DNA of 64,000 bases from Isoetes taiwanensis (taxonomy: Eukaryota; Streptophyta; Lycopodiopsida; Isoetales; Isoetaceae). The position numbers were made by a program, and so were the translations under genes. How positions within the stretch are numbered: position 1 is the first letter of the stretch; the number at the start of each line of letters is the position of its first letter. Location: NCBI GenBank assembly GCA_021234155.1, contig JAJEKV010000020.1, positions 6,992,563 through 7,056,562 on the forward strand, in the 5' to 3' direction. Under the pieces are notes generated by a model. The model worked only from the letters and a program-made list of their open reading frames with translations, was not told the origin of the DNA and did no database searches. Positions 1-11,700 of the stretch are shown in pieces.

Positions 1-731
1 GACAAACATAGCCCTTGAGATTACTTTTATGGCAAATAGACATCGAGCTTTGACGAATAGAAACTCTTGAACAGTACAAGCATTTGGAGATTTAGTCGCC
101 ATGAGAATTAAGCGCTGAAGATGGTTGGCGCCTTCTAGATGCTTGACTAGCCAAGAAGAGTAATGCGTGAAAACCGAAAGGATGGATAAGCATTTACATT
201 TAAACATATTTTTCACCCCAAAATTTGAATGTAATTTCCCGCTTAATTTTAAAACAAATTCTCCCGCCTAAATGGGTTGTTTGAAATTCAAATTTCATGT
301 GCATTTAATAAGGAGGTCCATATTCAATTCTCACGGTCAATTATGGAAACGGTCCTTTTTTTTTTTGAAAATATCCATTTATTTTAGGCACAACACTTGT
401 CATGCATGCATGAAGGGTCCATACATGGCCCCTTTAAAAGCCCGTTCTGCTCTTTGACTACAGTTTTGGAATTTTCTGCATTATCCCTGTTGCCTTGGTG
501 CCTTTTGCTGCTCATCACGCTGTCGACTTTGGATCCTCAGTTCGCCAATCATCTTCTTGTCGCCTTCCTGTCGGCGCCCTCTCCTCCTGAACCTGAAAGA
601 GCTATGGAGCTTGGGATCCCTGTAACTTGGCACCTGCTGCTCATTCTCTTGTCGCCTTCCTCTTGGCGCTTCTTCTATTGATTGCCCTATCTCTTTCAAG
701 TCCCTGTACACTTGGCGACTCGTACTAGTTG
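1..731. other. Upstream region of the ParB/MTase-like locus, no gene recognised
   Basis: I see no convincing coding region here. Between about 480 and 700 there are imperfect repeats of a pyrimidine-rich phrase (CTTGTCGCCTTCCT and variants), which could be 5' leader or promoter sequence of the gene starting at 732. No clear TATA box could be assigned. Confidence 0.4.
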
Positions 732-879
732 ATGGCATCTCGCCCCACGACGGGAGGTAAAGGTAAGCATGACACTTTGTTTAATATTAATTTGGCAGTA
801 TCTCTCAATGCCTGCTTGATTGATACTGTCACATCCTAAGCATAACACTTGGGGATCCTTACTTGCATGACCCTCGTGC

Positions 880-1785
880 AAATTGGACTGGCGCTCAATT
901 TGGCCTCACTGGTCTCTCTTAATGCATACCTCCTTGAAGAAATTGGGCGGGTGCCCAGTTTTTTCAAGGGGGTAGCCCAATGCATGGCCCGCTCTGTTAG
1001 TAGCGGCAGCCACAAGAACAAGAAAAAAACAAGCTGCAATGTTCACGCCATTCACTCCAAGATCCTGTTCTCATTACAAAAATGTATTACATCAAGATTC
1101 GTTGTTGAAAGTCCATTATGCTATTATAAAAGTTCCTAGTTTGCGCGAAGCTGGGAATGGAAAAGAACCGGAACGAACCAATTGTTTTTAAAATCTGTGA
1201 CAGCAAATTGGGCGGCCACCCTATTTGTCCAGAAGGGGACCCTGATTGTATTCATCTGAATGCATGCCCCTCATAGCAAACTGGGCAGACGCCCAATTTG
1301 GCCTCACTGGCATCTCCCAATGCATACCTCCTTGATGAAATTGGGCGGGCGCCCAATTTTTCCAAAGGGGAGCCTGACTTTCTTTAGTCCAAAGCATGGC
1401 CCATTGAGCAAATTGGGAGAGCGCCCAATTTGCTCAATGGCGAGGGCTTCATTGCTCTCTTCCTATATGCATAGTCCCTTCAAGAAATTGGGCGGGCGCC
1501 CTATTTCTCCAGAAGGGGACCCTGATTATGTTCATCTTAATACATGACTCTCATAGCAAATTGGGCCCCAATTTGGCGTCACTGGTCTTCCAATGCGGAC
1601 GCCCAATTTGGTCTCGGTGGGGCCTTGGCTGCTCTCTTGCTATATGCATAGTCCCTTGAACAAATTGGGCGAACGCCCTATTTGTCGACAAGGGGACTCT
1701 GATTGTCAAAGGGGGCGCCACCATGCAACCACAGCCTTAACATTAAATAGCTCCCCCCTCGGCAAATTGGGCAGCCGCCCAATTT
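880..1785. repeat. Palindrome array A, about 72-bp spacing (in the presumed first intron)
   Basis: At least ten copies of a 22-bp near-palindrome (arms AAATTGGGCG and CGCCCAATTT around a 2-base centre) occur at 880, 940, 1205, 1278, 1338, 1410, 1485, 1558, 1662 and 1764. Spacing is mostly 60-75 bp, and alternate spacers resemble each other, so the true unit looks like a dimer of about 145 bp. The copy at 1401-1440 has perfect 17-bp arms (CCATTGAGCAAATTGGG and its complement). The array fills most of the presumed intron 763-1852. Confidence 0.85.
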
Positions 1786-1863
1786 GCCTTACTGGCCAAG
1801 TTCTAGAAATTTTTGCTGTGCCCTTGTTCTAACACTTCTTACTGGTGTGTAGGAATTATGGTG

Positions 1864-1884
1864 CGAACAAAACAGACTGCTCGG
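1864..1884 (+). other. Histone H3-tail-like motif RTKQTAR
   Basis: Codons 1864-1884 encode RTKQTAR, identical to residues 2-8 of mature histone H3 (the segment around Lys4). The next residues, VCGPAPR, could align loosely with KSTGGKAPR of H3. A GTKxx-like TTGGK lies just upstream if the exon 732-762 is spliced on. This could be a mimic of the H3 tail or chance; seven identical residues at the start of an exon make chance less attractive. Confidence 0.6.
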
Positions 1885-3497
1885 GTGTGTGGGCCTGCAC
1901 CGAGATTTGCAGAAGTCGTAGCCGAAGCAAGAATGGTTGAAGACAAAGAATTATTTGCTGGCACCATTGTAGTGCCGTACAAGGTCTTGAATGTAGCTGA
2001 CGAATGGAGATAGTGCATCGAGATAGGGAATTTCCACCCCGGCTCCCAGACGAACCACCTAAAGGATCTCTTACTTTATTTTGGCGAGAAAGGGTCATGG
2101 AGAATGCAGTCAGCGGGAATTATGATTGACATGGAGGTGTCGCCAGATAACAATGACGAGTTCCAGTTGGATGTTGAAGACACCGTGAACAGGGCTTTCG
2201 TGCGTTATAAGCTTCCACTCAGTAGTTACGACCCCAGCTGATGCACGCTAGTATAACTGAAAGCCCACACTCTTGCGCTCAGAAAGGATGGGTGCTTGAA
2301 TCATATGAGAGTTCAGAGCGGTCTGGCATCAAGAGTTGTTCTGATATCTTGGACGTCTTTTACGCAGTGCGTTAGTGGATATTTGAGCACGAGCAGAACA
2401 GATCTAAGGCCTTGTATACGGAGTATCATGGTAAAACCCAACCCAAAGTTTATGATACTAAGTGGCTAAGGTCCAGATATGGGGTTACAAAGAAGGGTGA
2501 CACAGAAAAAACTCTCTTGGAGACGCCAATGGTTTCAAAGAAGGCGAGGACACCTGTCAAGACTAATCCCACTCAAGTTACCCCTAAGCTTCTCTTGGGT
2601 GGAACGTCGAGGATACCAAAGACGCCCGAACCCAGTGCAGAAGAGGGAGAGTTGTCTGAAGAGGAAGCTGATAAGCGTAAAGGACAACCTGTAGCTGGTT
2701 CGTCCTCCAAGAGACACAAATGGGCGAATACACCTGAGAGCCCCACATGGTTCGGAGAGGGAGACAATGTCTGCATCTGAATCTGAAGAAGCAGCCGGGC
2801 AGATTGTAAAAGTCACGCCATCTGCGGGCGACGTCACACAAGAGAGCATACATGAGTTGTCTCAGAGTGCCCTTGTCAACATCAAACGCAGAGAGAGAAT
2901 TTACCATCTAGGGGTGGGCTTTGAGATTGATATCGATGTGTTCAAGATGCACAAAGCTCCGGCGAATATGACGTGTATGGTCATCAGTCCAGAGCACTTG
3001 GACACTCTATATAAATCATTTATCAGCCATCAGATGCATCCTCCCTGTGCTGATGTTGTGCCATTCGATCCAGAGATGGGACAGGCAATAAAGTGGAAGA
3101 AGGCCACAGACTTGGAAAATGCAGAATTCTGGATTGTGAATGGCAACCATACCACGACAGTTGCTCAACTACTTGTTACCCAAGCTTTAGCGTGGCCTCC
3201 TGAAAGAAAGCACTTGGCAAAACTCATATTCTTTTTTTATGCCAAAAGGAAATGCTAGGTGCTAGCAGGAAATCTCACAGCCACTGAGTACGTTCGGGTG
3301 AGCCAGGAGAATAATGATATTACAAAGAAGACTATACATGAAGAAGTTTTTTTTTGAAGAAATTCAGCAGCCTCGAAACTAGTGGGCATTTTACGGGAAG
3401 CCGAAGAAGGGCAAACGCGGACAGTCCCTTGGTGGAGCTTATTCTGTAAGTATACTTCAACCTTTGTTCTTGATGCTCAAGCATGCCCTTTTGAAGG

Positions 3498-3519
3498 AAA
3501 TTGGGCGGGCGCCCAATTT
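3498..3519. repeat. Single intron-borne copy of the 22-bp palindrome
   Basis: An exact consensus copy (AAATTGGGCG GG CGCCCAATTT) sits between a GTAAGT donor and a TTTTAG acceptor inside the decayed ParB/MTase-like gene, so it occupies an intron rather than coding sequence. Confidence 0.8.
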
Positions 3520-5638
3520 GACACTTCTGGATGGGCCTTATCTAATGCTCTGTTTGTCTTTTAGGATTGGGTGGTCGTGCTGCTCCAAACACTGAAGAAA
3601 GCAACTATGCGCGACTACGACTACTTTGTATACCTGGAGGATGAAACATGGTCCATGTGCACTGAGGTCGTGCAGTTGTTTTATGAAGATCGTTTGAAGG
3701 AAGAAAATGGAGAAAAAATTGACCCATTGAAGTCCATGCATCCTCTAGACTTGCAAAGGCTGATGAAGGAGATATTAAGGATGGCGCCACTTTCTTCAAA
3801 GGTAGCAAAGATTATACAGGTAGACGTACCATGAAGGTGAGGGCCCTAGAGCTCAAAAAAATTGGAACAATGGGGCAGTCCCTTTTTAGACACCTAAAGG
3901 AAGTGAAAAAACTACCATTTCAAGACATGGCGCCTTGAGGCAAGCTCATCCCATATTCACGGAGAACCTAACGCTTATCTTCGCCAGCAATATCAGTGGA
4001 TGGGCTGAAGGACGCAAAGAGATAGAGAAAGAAAGCTTTCCGGAGTCCCTCTTCGGCAAAGTAGACGAATATCTTCTTGGGCCTATTGAGGAGGGAGGCA
4101 AACCGTTTCCATATGAGTCCATTACGCTTGTGCCTAGACGTAGTCAACACGTCAGCCTGCTTCATCGGCTGTGACTTTAGATATACAAAGAAATTTGCAA
4201 TGGAATACTATCAAAAATTCCTTGACCAGATTAGCACAATGACTGACCAACAGCTTTACTAGATCGTCATATTCATTACGCCGGACTGTCTTAATGAGTG
4301 TCTATCCGCCATGAAGACAATAGACGGTGGTAGCCGTGCTTGGGTTGGCGCCTACCAGGACCCCCCCGGCCAGAAGTGCTTCTACCTCTCGAGTGCGGGA
4401 GCTGCAAAGTCTTTTGTTGCTCATGTATGTTGCAAGAGACCTACCGGCTCTGCCAACCCTTGATGAACTAAATATTTGTTTCACCAGTTCGGATCATCCT
4501 AAGCAATATGCTAAATTTCCCAAGCATTTGCGAGAAAAAGAGGACATTGAGAAGAATTTACCCGATATTGAGTGTGCAGCAGGTATAGATTTCAAATTCG
4601 GCGCCCGCCGGATTTTATGACGTATATTATGATTGTTTTTAACATTTGTTTTGCCTGCAACTTATTGGCTATATCGTCCCCCGTGCAATAAGGGTGCAGC
4701 AGGTGGGGGAGAAGTTCTCGTGCAGAATCAATTAGAGTCTAGGACGTGCATCTATCTAATACAGAAGTTGATGATGGAAGGTTGCACTGTCCTAGATTTC
4801 TTTTCTGGTGGTGCATTTAGTCGGGCTGCATTGTGCTAGGGCTATAAAGCATTGTCATTTGAGACAGGCGAGAAGCTGCAAATGAAGCTTGTTCAGATAT
4901 TCGAGCAACTCGATGTTATGTTAGACGAGAAAAAATCAAGAGCTCAAGCATTATAAAAGTTAAAAGAAGGCAAGAAGAAGGCATCTAGATCCAAAAATGT
5001 GCCTCCGCCTCAGCTTCCTCCTCCTGAGGCACCTTGTCGATTCTCCTCTACAACGATACACGAAGTGCAATCCGTTCTCAGAATGGCCAAGAGCTCGATT
5101 CAGGAAGAGCTCAAAAAAGCAGTGGCCCTTGGGTCTCCAGATCTGCAAGTATTTAGGAGAAGAAAATATACCATCAACGCACCCGCGTTGGTGAATACTC
5201 AGGATATAATTCAGGAGACCTCAAGATTCGAAGAACAGGTCGCCAGGGATCCAGAGTTTGTGGTGGTGATGGAGACTCAGGAAGGGGAGTTTGAAGAACA
5301 GTAGTTGAAGGATGGAGAGGAAGAGGTTCTTAAGACATTAGACCATGAGCCTGAGGATGCGGTTAATGATGAACTGGGATCTGAAGATTTAGCGGAAAAG
5401 ATGGAAAGAATAAAGGAGACAATACAACAAGCTCTTCTATTATGTGAAGAACATGGAGAAGAGCATTCAGGAGAGGTGCCTCCAGATGCATGAGAAACCT
5501 GTGCTAACATTCCTGAACAGATGTGAAAGAAGTGTAATTAATTTTTATTGACCAATGAGATACATTATCCATATTTTCTTGTTTTAAAATTGCCAAGATT
5601 TTTTTTTTCTGATGCTCTCCACCTTCTCTTCCAAACGC

Positions 5639-6221
5639 AAACTGGGCGGGCGCCCAATTTATTCATCTGAAATATAATTAAGGCTTTTTTTTGCAAGGCA
5701 AATTGGGCGCCCAATTTGGTTGCTGTAAGTGCTAGCAGCTTACCTCAATGCATTCCTTGACCTCTTGAGCTAATTGGGCGGACGCCCAATTTAAGCCCCA
5801 GCTAAGCGCTCTGATATGTAGGCTTCTCTTTCTAAGGCAAACTGGGCAGGTGCCCAATTTGGTTGCTATAAGTGCCAGCAGTTTAACTAACACATCCCTT
5901 GTCCTCCCGAGGTAATTGGGCGGGCGCCCAATTTGAGCCTCAGATAGGTGCTTTGAAGTCCGGCTGACTTTCCTTTGCAAGGCAAACTAGGCGGGCGCCC
6001 AATTTGGTTGTTGTAAGTGCCAACTGCTCTATTAAAGGCATCCCTTCACAACCGAGGCAAATTGGGCGGGCACCCACTATGATTCAAAGTTACGCTATAC
6101 GAAATGTGGTTAAGACCTTCTCTGCAAGGCAAACTGGGGGCAGCTAATTTTAGCCCCAGGGAAGAGATATGATATTTGTTTGATTTGGTTTTGAAAGGGA
6201 AACTGGGCGGGCGCCCAATTT
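5639..6221. repeat. Palindrome array B, dimeric about 144-bp unit
   Basis: Nine copies of the palindrome start at about 5639, 5700, 5771, 5839, 5913, 5984, 6058, 6131 and 6200, i.e. steps of 61-74 bp. Two spacer types alternate (one with GGTTGCTGTAAGTGC, one with GAGCCTCAG or similar), giving a dimeric higher-order unit of about 139-147 bp. The copy at 5699-5718 is a perfect 20-bp palindrome (CAAATTGGGCGCCCAATTTG). It lies just downstream of the decayed ParB/MTase-like gene. Confidence 0.85.
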
Positions 6222-6360
6222 GAACTAGAGCGTCATTCAATTTGGAATATAAAAGACAAGTTGGAATAATAGTATATCTCGGAGAATTATGTATTACAAA
6301 ACCATGTGTGTACTTGTTGGATACTAACACAACCAGATTACAACAAGATTACAACTACTA

Positions 6361-6687
6361 TTACTCTTCTGAATCATCGTCTCCAAGCGCTCCAGAGATC
6401 CTTTCGATCATGAACTGCTGATGCTCTTTATTCCATATAAGATGGATGATAACTTCGAAGGGATCAGGATAATGGCGGACATGATTGATAGCAACAGTAG
6501 TCAGCCAATCTTCAAGCGCTATATCTCGCTCGCGGCACTGCAAGAGGTGCTCATGGTTCATCACGCAAGCAATGGAATCACGTTCAGGACCAGAATGTGC
6601 CATGGCTAGACGGAGGGCAAAGTTGATGGACTCCATAATTTGATGCATAAATATACCCACCAAAATTATTGATGGTATATACATCAA
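6361..6687 (-). CDS. Hypothetical small ORF, possibly the end of a decayed gene
   Basis: A 108-codon minus-strand frame ends in an acidic tail (GDDDSEE). It is rich in His, Asp and Trp (ALEDWL, HVRHYPDPF) and lacks a recognised domain. Its composition resembles the minus-strand frames at 7455-8020, and palindromes of the same family lie between them, so these may be exons of one decayed gene that shares a history with the locus at 732-5493. No splice sites were firmly assigned. Confidence 0.25.
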   Translation of the reverse strand: MMYIPSIILVGIFMHQIMESINFALRLAMAHSGPERDSIACVMNHEHLLQCRERDIALEDWLTTVAINHVRHYPDPFEVIIHLIWNKEHQQFMIERISGALGDDDSEE

Positions 6688-7228
6688 AATTATTGCATGT
6701 ATATACTACGTATGATACCCAATAATTCTGCTGCAGTGAAGGTCAATAATTTCATGGGTATAAGTGTAGATGCATTCGATGGCATGATGCATTCATTTGC
6801 TATGTCTTGACGTCATCCATCAGAGGTCGGATTATCCTCCTCCTGCTGAAAATTTGGACTCCCTTACTTGTTCTATGACCTTCAAAGATCTATATGGATG
6901 TAAGCAAAGAGGTACCATCCTTGATCCTTAGCTTACTGGAATAGTAGAGGGTCGAGAGAGAGATTCCCGCGGCGAGTATCGGGTTGTTATCAATATTGTT
7001 TGGGTTTCAGAGCGCGACGCTTTTGAGATTGATAATATATGTAATGCCTATAATCTATGAATCATGTATGTCATAAGAGTATATATGATATGACTATATT
7101 ATGCATCTATTAAAGATGTAAGCATTCATATGCGATCTTAGTTATAGTATTGTACATGATCTAATGTTTTAAGTTGAATAAATTAAATTAGTAAAAAGTA
7201 CAGTCTCAGTTAACACAGGCCTTGAACT

Positions 7229-7323
7229 CCGAGGAAATTGGGCGTGCACCCAATTTCCTCGGGAGGCCTCCAGAAAACTTGGATGAGGCCCTTCCCAGGG
7301 CAAACTGGGCGGGCGCACAATTT
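7229..7323. repeat. Pair of palindromes, 72 bp apart
   Basis: The first (7229-7262) has perfect 14-bp arms, CCGAGGAAATTGGG and its complement, around CGTGCA. The second (7302-7323) is the standard 22-bp form with one change. The spacing matches arrays A and B. Confidence 0.8.
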
Positions 7324-7454
7324 GGGTGTCCTCGGAGGCGACCATGATTTCCTGAAATTGTAGGTTATGCTCCTTTATGGAAATAGACATAAACCGTTCT
7401 ATTCATATAGAAAATAAGTACGTAGAACCTGCAATATGCCTGGACATAGCTAAT

Positions 7455-8020
7455 TCAACACATACATAATAGATAATAGATAACATTAGAGAGCGAAGTT
7501 TCAGTCAATGCCCAGTTCAACCTGAATAAGATCCACCAGATCAAACTCATCAATGTAACTTCGGCTATACAGATCCAGCCAGTCATCAAGTCTTGGACAG
7601 AGTGAGTAGTGTTGACAATGAGCTTGGTTGCCAAAGCTATACGCTGCCTTTTTTGCTTCTTATAAAGCTTTTTGAATAATGGTCTGAAAGTGTTGTGCAT
7701 CCAAACGTCCTCCATTTTCAGCAGCCTCTTCAGTGCCTCTGCCCTGTAAATATATGGCGTTTCAATGATATGAGGCATGCCTCCAACTCCACCCTATTGA
7801 GCTATTCTTCATCATTGTTTACCCGTGCCAACCCTTCCCCATGGAGGAGCTTCGCGACTTGGGCACTGATCTCTTCCGTTCCATGCTGGTTTACCTCATT
7901 TTGCACCTCCACCTGCAACTGATTCGCATGGGCTAAGATTGGCTCACTGATATGGGACTGCATTTCGGTCATTGTGAATCTATATCTGCGCCTCGTTCCG
8001 ACCATTCTGAGTGTCTTCAT
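7455..8020 (-). pseudogene. Hypothetical minus-strand coding remnant
   Basis: Two frames, 8020-7802 (ends HGEGLARVNNDEE) and 7778-7455 (starts MPHIIETPYIYRAEALKRLL), follow one another on the minus strand. Near 7600 the better-looking frame switches to one reading RLDDWLDLYSRSYIDEFDL. This looks like a decayed or multi-exon gene. No family was recognised. Confidence 0.25.
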
Positions 8021-8262
8021 ATGAATCTAGGAGATGCAGGTTTGCAACACCCGGCTTGACTAGCAATACCTCCTATAATGAAGGCGCTTTTCCAGAATAC
8101 CGCCTTGGATGACTCTTCTGTCTCTTAATTGTCACAACGCCTGCCATCTCACCTACCTGCAAGATTCCCGAAATTTTGCATTGTTCTAATAAAAAAAAGC
8201 AATATTCTAAAAATTCGCCATCATTTCGGAGGCATATGGACTTAGAGAAAGTCCATATATAA

Positions 8263-8761
8263 TGTTCACACAACTCAATAGACAAGTATTCATGCAATTC
8301 AATAGACAACCTTTGCAACCAAAGCCTTTCAAGTTTAGAACATCTAGTGCAACCACATTAGAAAACTTTTAACCATTGAAATAATCATATAAAGCACTGT
8401 TCATTTGGATTCAAGTAAAACACTGTAGCTCTTATGCATAGATTATCCCCGACAACACAAGCATATGATTACAAATGCATGATTTTCCCGTCTACACTCA
8501 GCCCAAAAGAATCTTATCTCCTTCTTAGTTTTATTTTCGGAGATCCGGCCGCCTAAGCGGGCCAATCTCTGAATAGCCCGAACCGAATGGCCGACATGCA
8601 TTTTCGAATGCAGTTTGCCTCCAACATTTAATATCACATAAAGCACTTGTCACATAAAGCACTTACTGTCTTCAGCATATGCTCTTCAACATGCTCATAA
8701 GACCAAACTATGCAATTGTATCTTCCTTTTGAGAATGATCTATAACATGACTATTCCAACA
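8263..8761 (-). repeat. Copia 3' LTR
   Basis: 499-bp copy of the LTR, about 98% identical to 13147-13645; in the element sense it follows the polypurine tract at 8762-8772. Confidence 0.93.
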
Positions 8762-8772
8762 ATTCCCCCTTC
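8762..8772 (-). other. Copia polypurine tract
   Basis: Read on the minus strand this is GAAGGGGGAAT, directly adjoining the 3' LTR, as expected for plus-strand DNA priming. Confidence 0.85.
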
Positions 8773-11700
8773 ATGTTATATCTGTATGCTGCATGAGCTT
8801 CCCGAGTTCCATAAATCTTCTTTCTGCTAAAACCTTTGTCAATATGTCTGCAAGCTGAATTGAAGTATTTACATATGTCAACTTTGCTATGCCCTTGCTT
8901 ACTACTTCTCTAATAAAATGTAATTCTAGCTCGATGTGCTTTGACCTTTCATGCAGTACAGGGTCTTTTGACATTGCAATGCAGCTTGTGCTGTCACAGT
9001 ACAGTTCAGTGGCTTGTGGTTGTGAAAAACCAAGTTCTATGAGTAACCTTCTTTCCCAAACGTAGCAGCTGCATATTCTGCCTCAGCACTTGACAAAGCT
9101 ATTGAGCTTTGTTTCTTACATTTCCAAGCTATTGGTCCACCAACTAATAACATTAGATAGCCTGAAGTTGATTTTCTTGTATCTATATCACCCCCCCAAT
9201 CTGCATCAAAGTATGACTTTAAAATTAGATCATCTGTGCAAAATGTTACTCCTATATCCATTGTTCCCTTGAGATATCTAAGTACCCTTTTAGCTGCCAT
9301 CCAGTGACCTTGTCCAGGGTCATTATTATATCTGCTCAACATGTTTACAATGTAAGATATGTCTGGTCTTGTACAATTGGCCACATAGGATAAACATCCT
9401 ATCAAAGATCTATATGGAGTATTATTCATTTCTGCTCTTTCTTTGTCATCAGTTGGACACATTTGCTCAGAAATCTTGCTACCTAGAACTGCAGGAGTTT
9501 TGCAAGTGTTGCAACCTTCCATCTTAAATTTCTTAAGCATAGTCTCAATCTGGTTTTTCTGAGTTAGAATTAAGGTCTTGTTGACTCGACCCCTTTGAAC
9601 TTCAATTCCTAAAAATTTCTGCAACTCCCCAAGTTCTGTCATCTTGAATCTTTTGTTTAACACATCTTTGCAATGTTGTAGGCAATTTTTTCCTTTGGCT
9701 ATCATGATATTGTCATCTACATAAAGTGCAATAATGCACCATTCATTCTCAGAATGTTTCCATCATTTCTGAACTTGTTAAATCCCTGGTCAAGCAAATA
9801 GGAGTCCATACACTTATACCACTCCCTGGGTGATTGCTTGAGGCCATATACAGCCCTCTTTAACTTCCACACTTTATTTTCTCCTTCTTCAAAACCAGGT
9901 GGCTATCTCATGTATACGTCCTCTTCAAGCTTAGCATTTAAAAATGCAGTATTGACATCCATGTGATGTACTTCAAGGTCACAAGCATTGGCAATGGATA
10001 ATAACATCCTTATACTATTCGTTTTGACTAATGGGGAGAAAGTTTCTTCATAATCAAGTTCTTTCCTTTGTGAAAAACCCTGAGCAACTAATCTGGCCTT
10101 ATATTTTGGTGTCTTCCCATCTGGCCCAGTTTTTAACTTAAATAACCACTTATTTCCAACTATGTTTTTCCCTGCAGGTGTGTCCACTAATTCAAAGGTT
10201 TTTGTCCGTCTGAATGATGCCAATTCATCATTCATAGCTTTTAACCATTCTGATTTGTCAGCCATGCTCAATGCTTCATTGTATGACTTAGGTACATTAG
10301 TATCTAAGTGCATTAGAATTTCAAACAAATCATGAATCTCACCTTCTTTTTCGAGAAGTCTCTTGCTCCTTCCAAGCTCATCTCTCCCATGTTGACTTAT
10401 GTCTAGGTTGTGTTCTCCTTGTAACTTTTGTGCTTCAGTTTATCTCCTTTTCCTAGTTTGTTTGACATGTGTTGTGCCAATATCATGTTCTGCTGCTACT
10501 CTTCCATTATTAAATCCTTGCATTGCCAAGTCATCCTCCTTATCTGCATCCATACCCAAATTAGTATCGTTATTAACAAATTCTGCCTTGTTAGTTACTA
10601 TGTCTTCATCTTCTGAATCAACATCTATAACTTTGGATAGCCTGCTTTCCTGAGGTTTTTCAATTTCTGTGATTCCATCTTCTGTTGTATCTTTTTCTCC
10701 TTTGCATTCTGCATTATTATCATTCACATTCACCTTTGGTATTAATTTGTAAAACTGGTCTTCATCAAAGATTACATCTCGACTGATCACAATTCTTCTC
10801 TTTTGAGGATCAAATAGCCTGTAGGCCTTGGATTGAGCATCATATCCTACCATGTATGTTATCAAAGATTTGTCATCAAGTTTTTTCCTAAGCTCGTCTG
10901 GAACATGCACAAAAGCCAGACAACCATATGCCTTTAGGTCTTCATAATGTGGAATTCTTCCAGACCATAGCATTTCTGGGATAATCCCTTTTGTAGCTAA
11001 TGAGGGCAACATATTCTGAACATGCACAGCAGTCTTAACTGCTTCATCCCAAAGAAAATTGGGTAAGCCTGAAAATTTCAACATGCTTCTAACTGCATTC
11101 AAAATTGTCCTGTTCTTCCTTTCTGCAATTCCATTATGTTGAGGTGAATACCTACAAGTGAGCTGCCTTTTGATTCCTTTATTCTTGCAATAGACTTTAA
11201 ATTCATCAGAAATGAATTCCTCTCCTCTATCCGACCTTAAGCACTTAACTTTCCTCCCTGTTTCTGTTTCTACCTCATTAACAAATTGTTTGAAAATTTC
11301 AAATGCTGCATCCTTTGTCTTTATGCAATAGACAAATGTCTTTCTACTAACGTCATCAATTAAGGTCATAAAATACCTCTTCCTTGACAAACTGGTCACA
11401 TTAAGTGGTCCACACAAGTCTGTATGGATCAGATCCAACAACCCCTTAGCTCTTTTGAGAGTTTTTCTAAAAGGCAGCCTACTGTGCTTTCCTAATATGC
11501 ACCCTGCATATTTAAGTTCTTCAGCATCCTTACTGAAGTTTATCATCCCTTTCTTCATCAGCAATTCAATAGTTTTTGAGTTTACATGGCACATTCTGTG
11601 ATGCCATTTTCTTAATGTTGGATGACCAACATAATTAATACTGTTTATAATGTGATCATTGCATAAACCAAACAAATTCCCAACTCTCTTTCCCAGAAAC

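Larger units (their letters stand above)
732..5493 (+). pseudogene. Decayed gene: H3-tail-like N-terminus, ParB-like block, adenine-methyltransferase-like block
   Basis: Seen: a possible first exon (ATG 732, ending 762 at a GTAAGC donor) joins in frame to an exon starting at 1853 after a branch-point-like CTAAC and AG. The joined frame reads TTGGK, then GIMVRTKQTAR. Coding-quality sequence follows to 5493 but is broken by stops (TAG 2011, TGA 2239, TAG 3256) and several frameshifts. A second intron (donor GTAAGT near 3448, acceptor TTTTAG at 3564) is visible. 2767-3340 holds a ParB/sulfiredoxin-like pattern: FWIVNGNHTTTVAQLL, then ATEYVRVSQENN. 4633-5493 is one frame with stops at 4837, 4955 and 5302; it contains GCTVLDFFSGG followed by SFE, resembling the SAM-binding motif of bacterial-type N6-adenine methyltransferases. 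The tail is acidic and glutamate-rich. Inference: a lost protein with chromatin- or DNA-modifying parts, probably from a mobile or virus/plasmid-like source. Function is not established; the domain calls are by eye. Confidence 0.55.

Noticed and set aside
880-6221. CRISPR-like array
   Set aside because: Repeats are palindromic and degenerate, spacers are related to each other, and the context is a plant nuclear gene; no cas genes.
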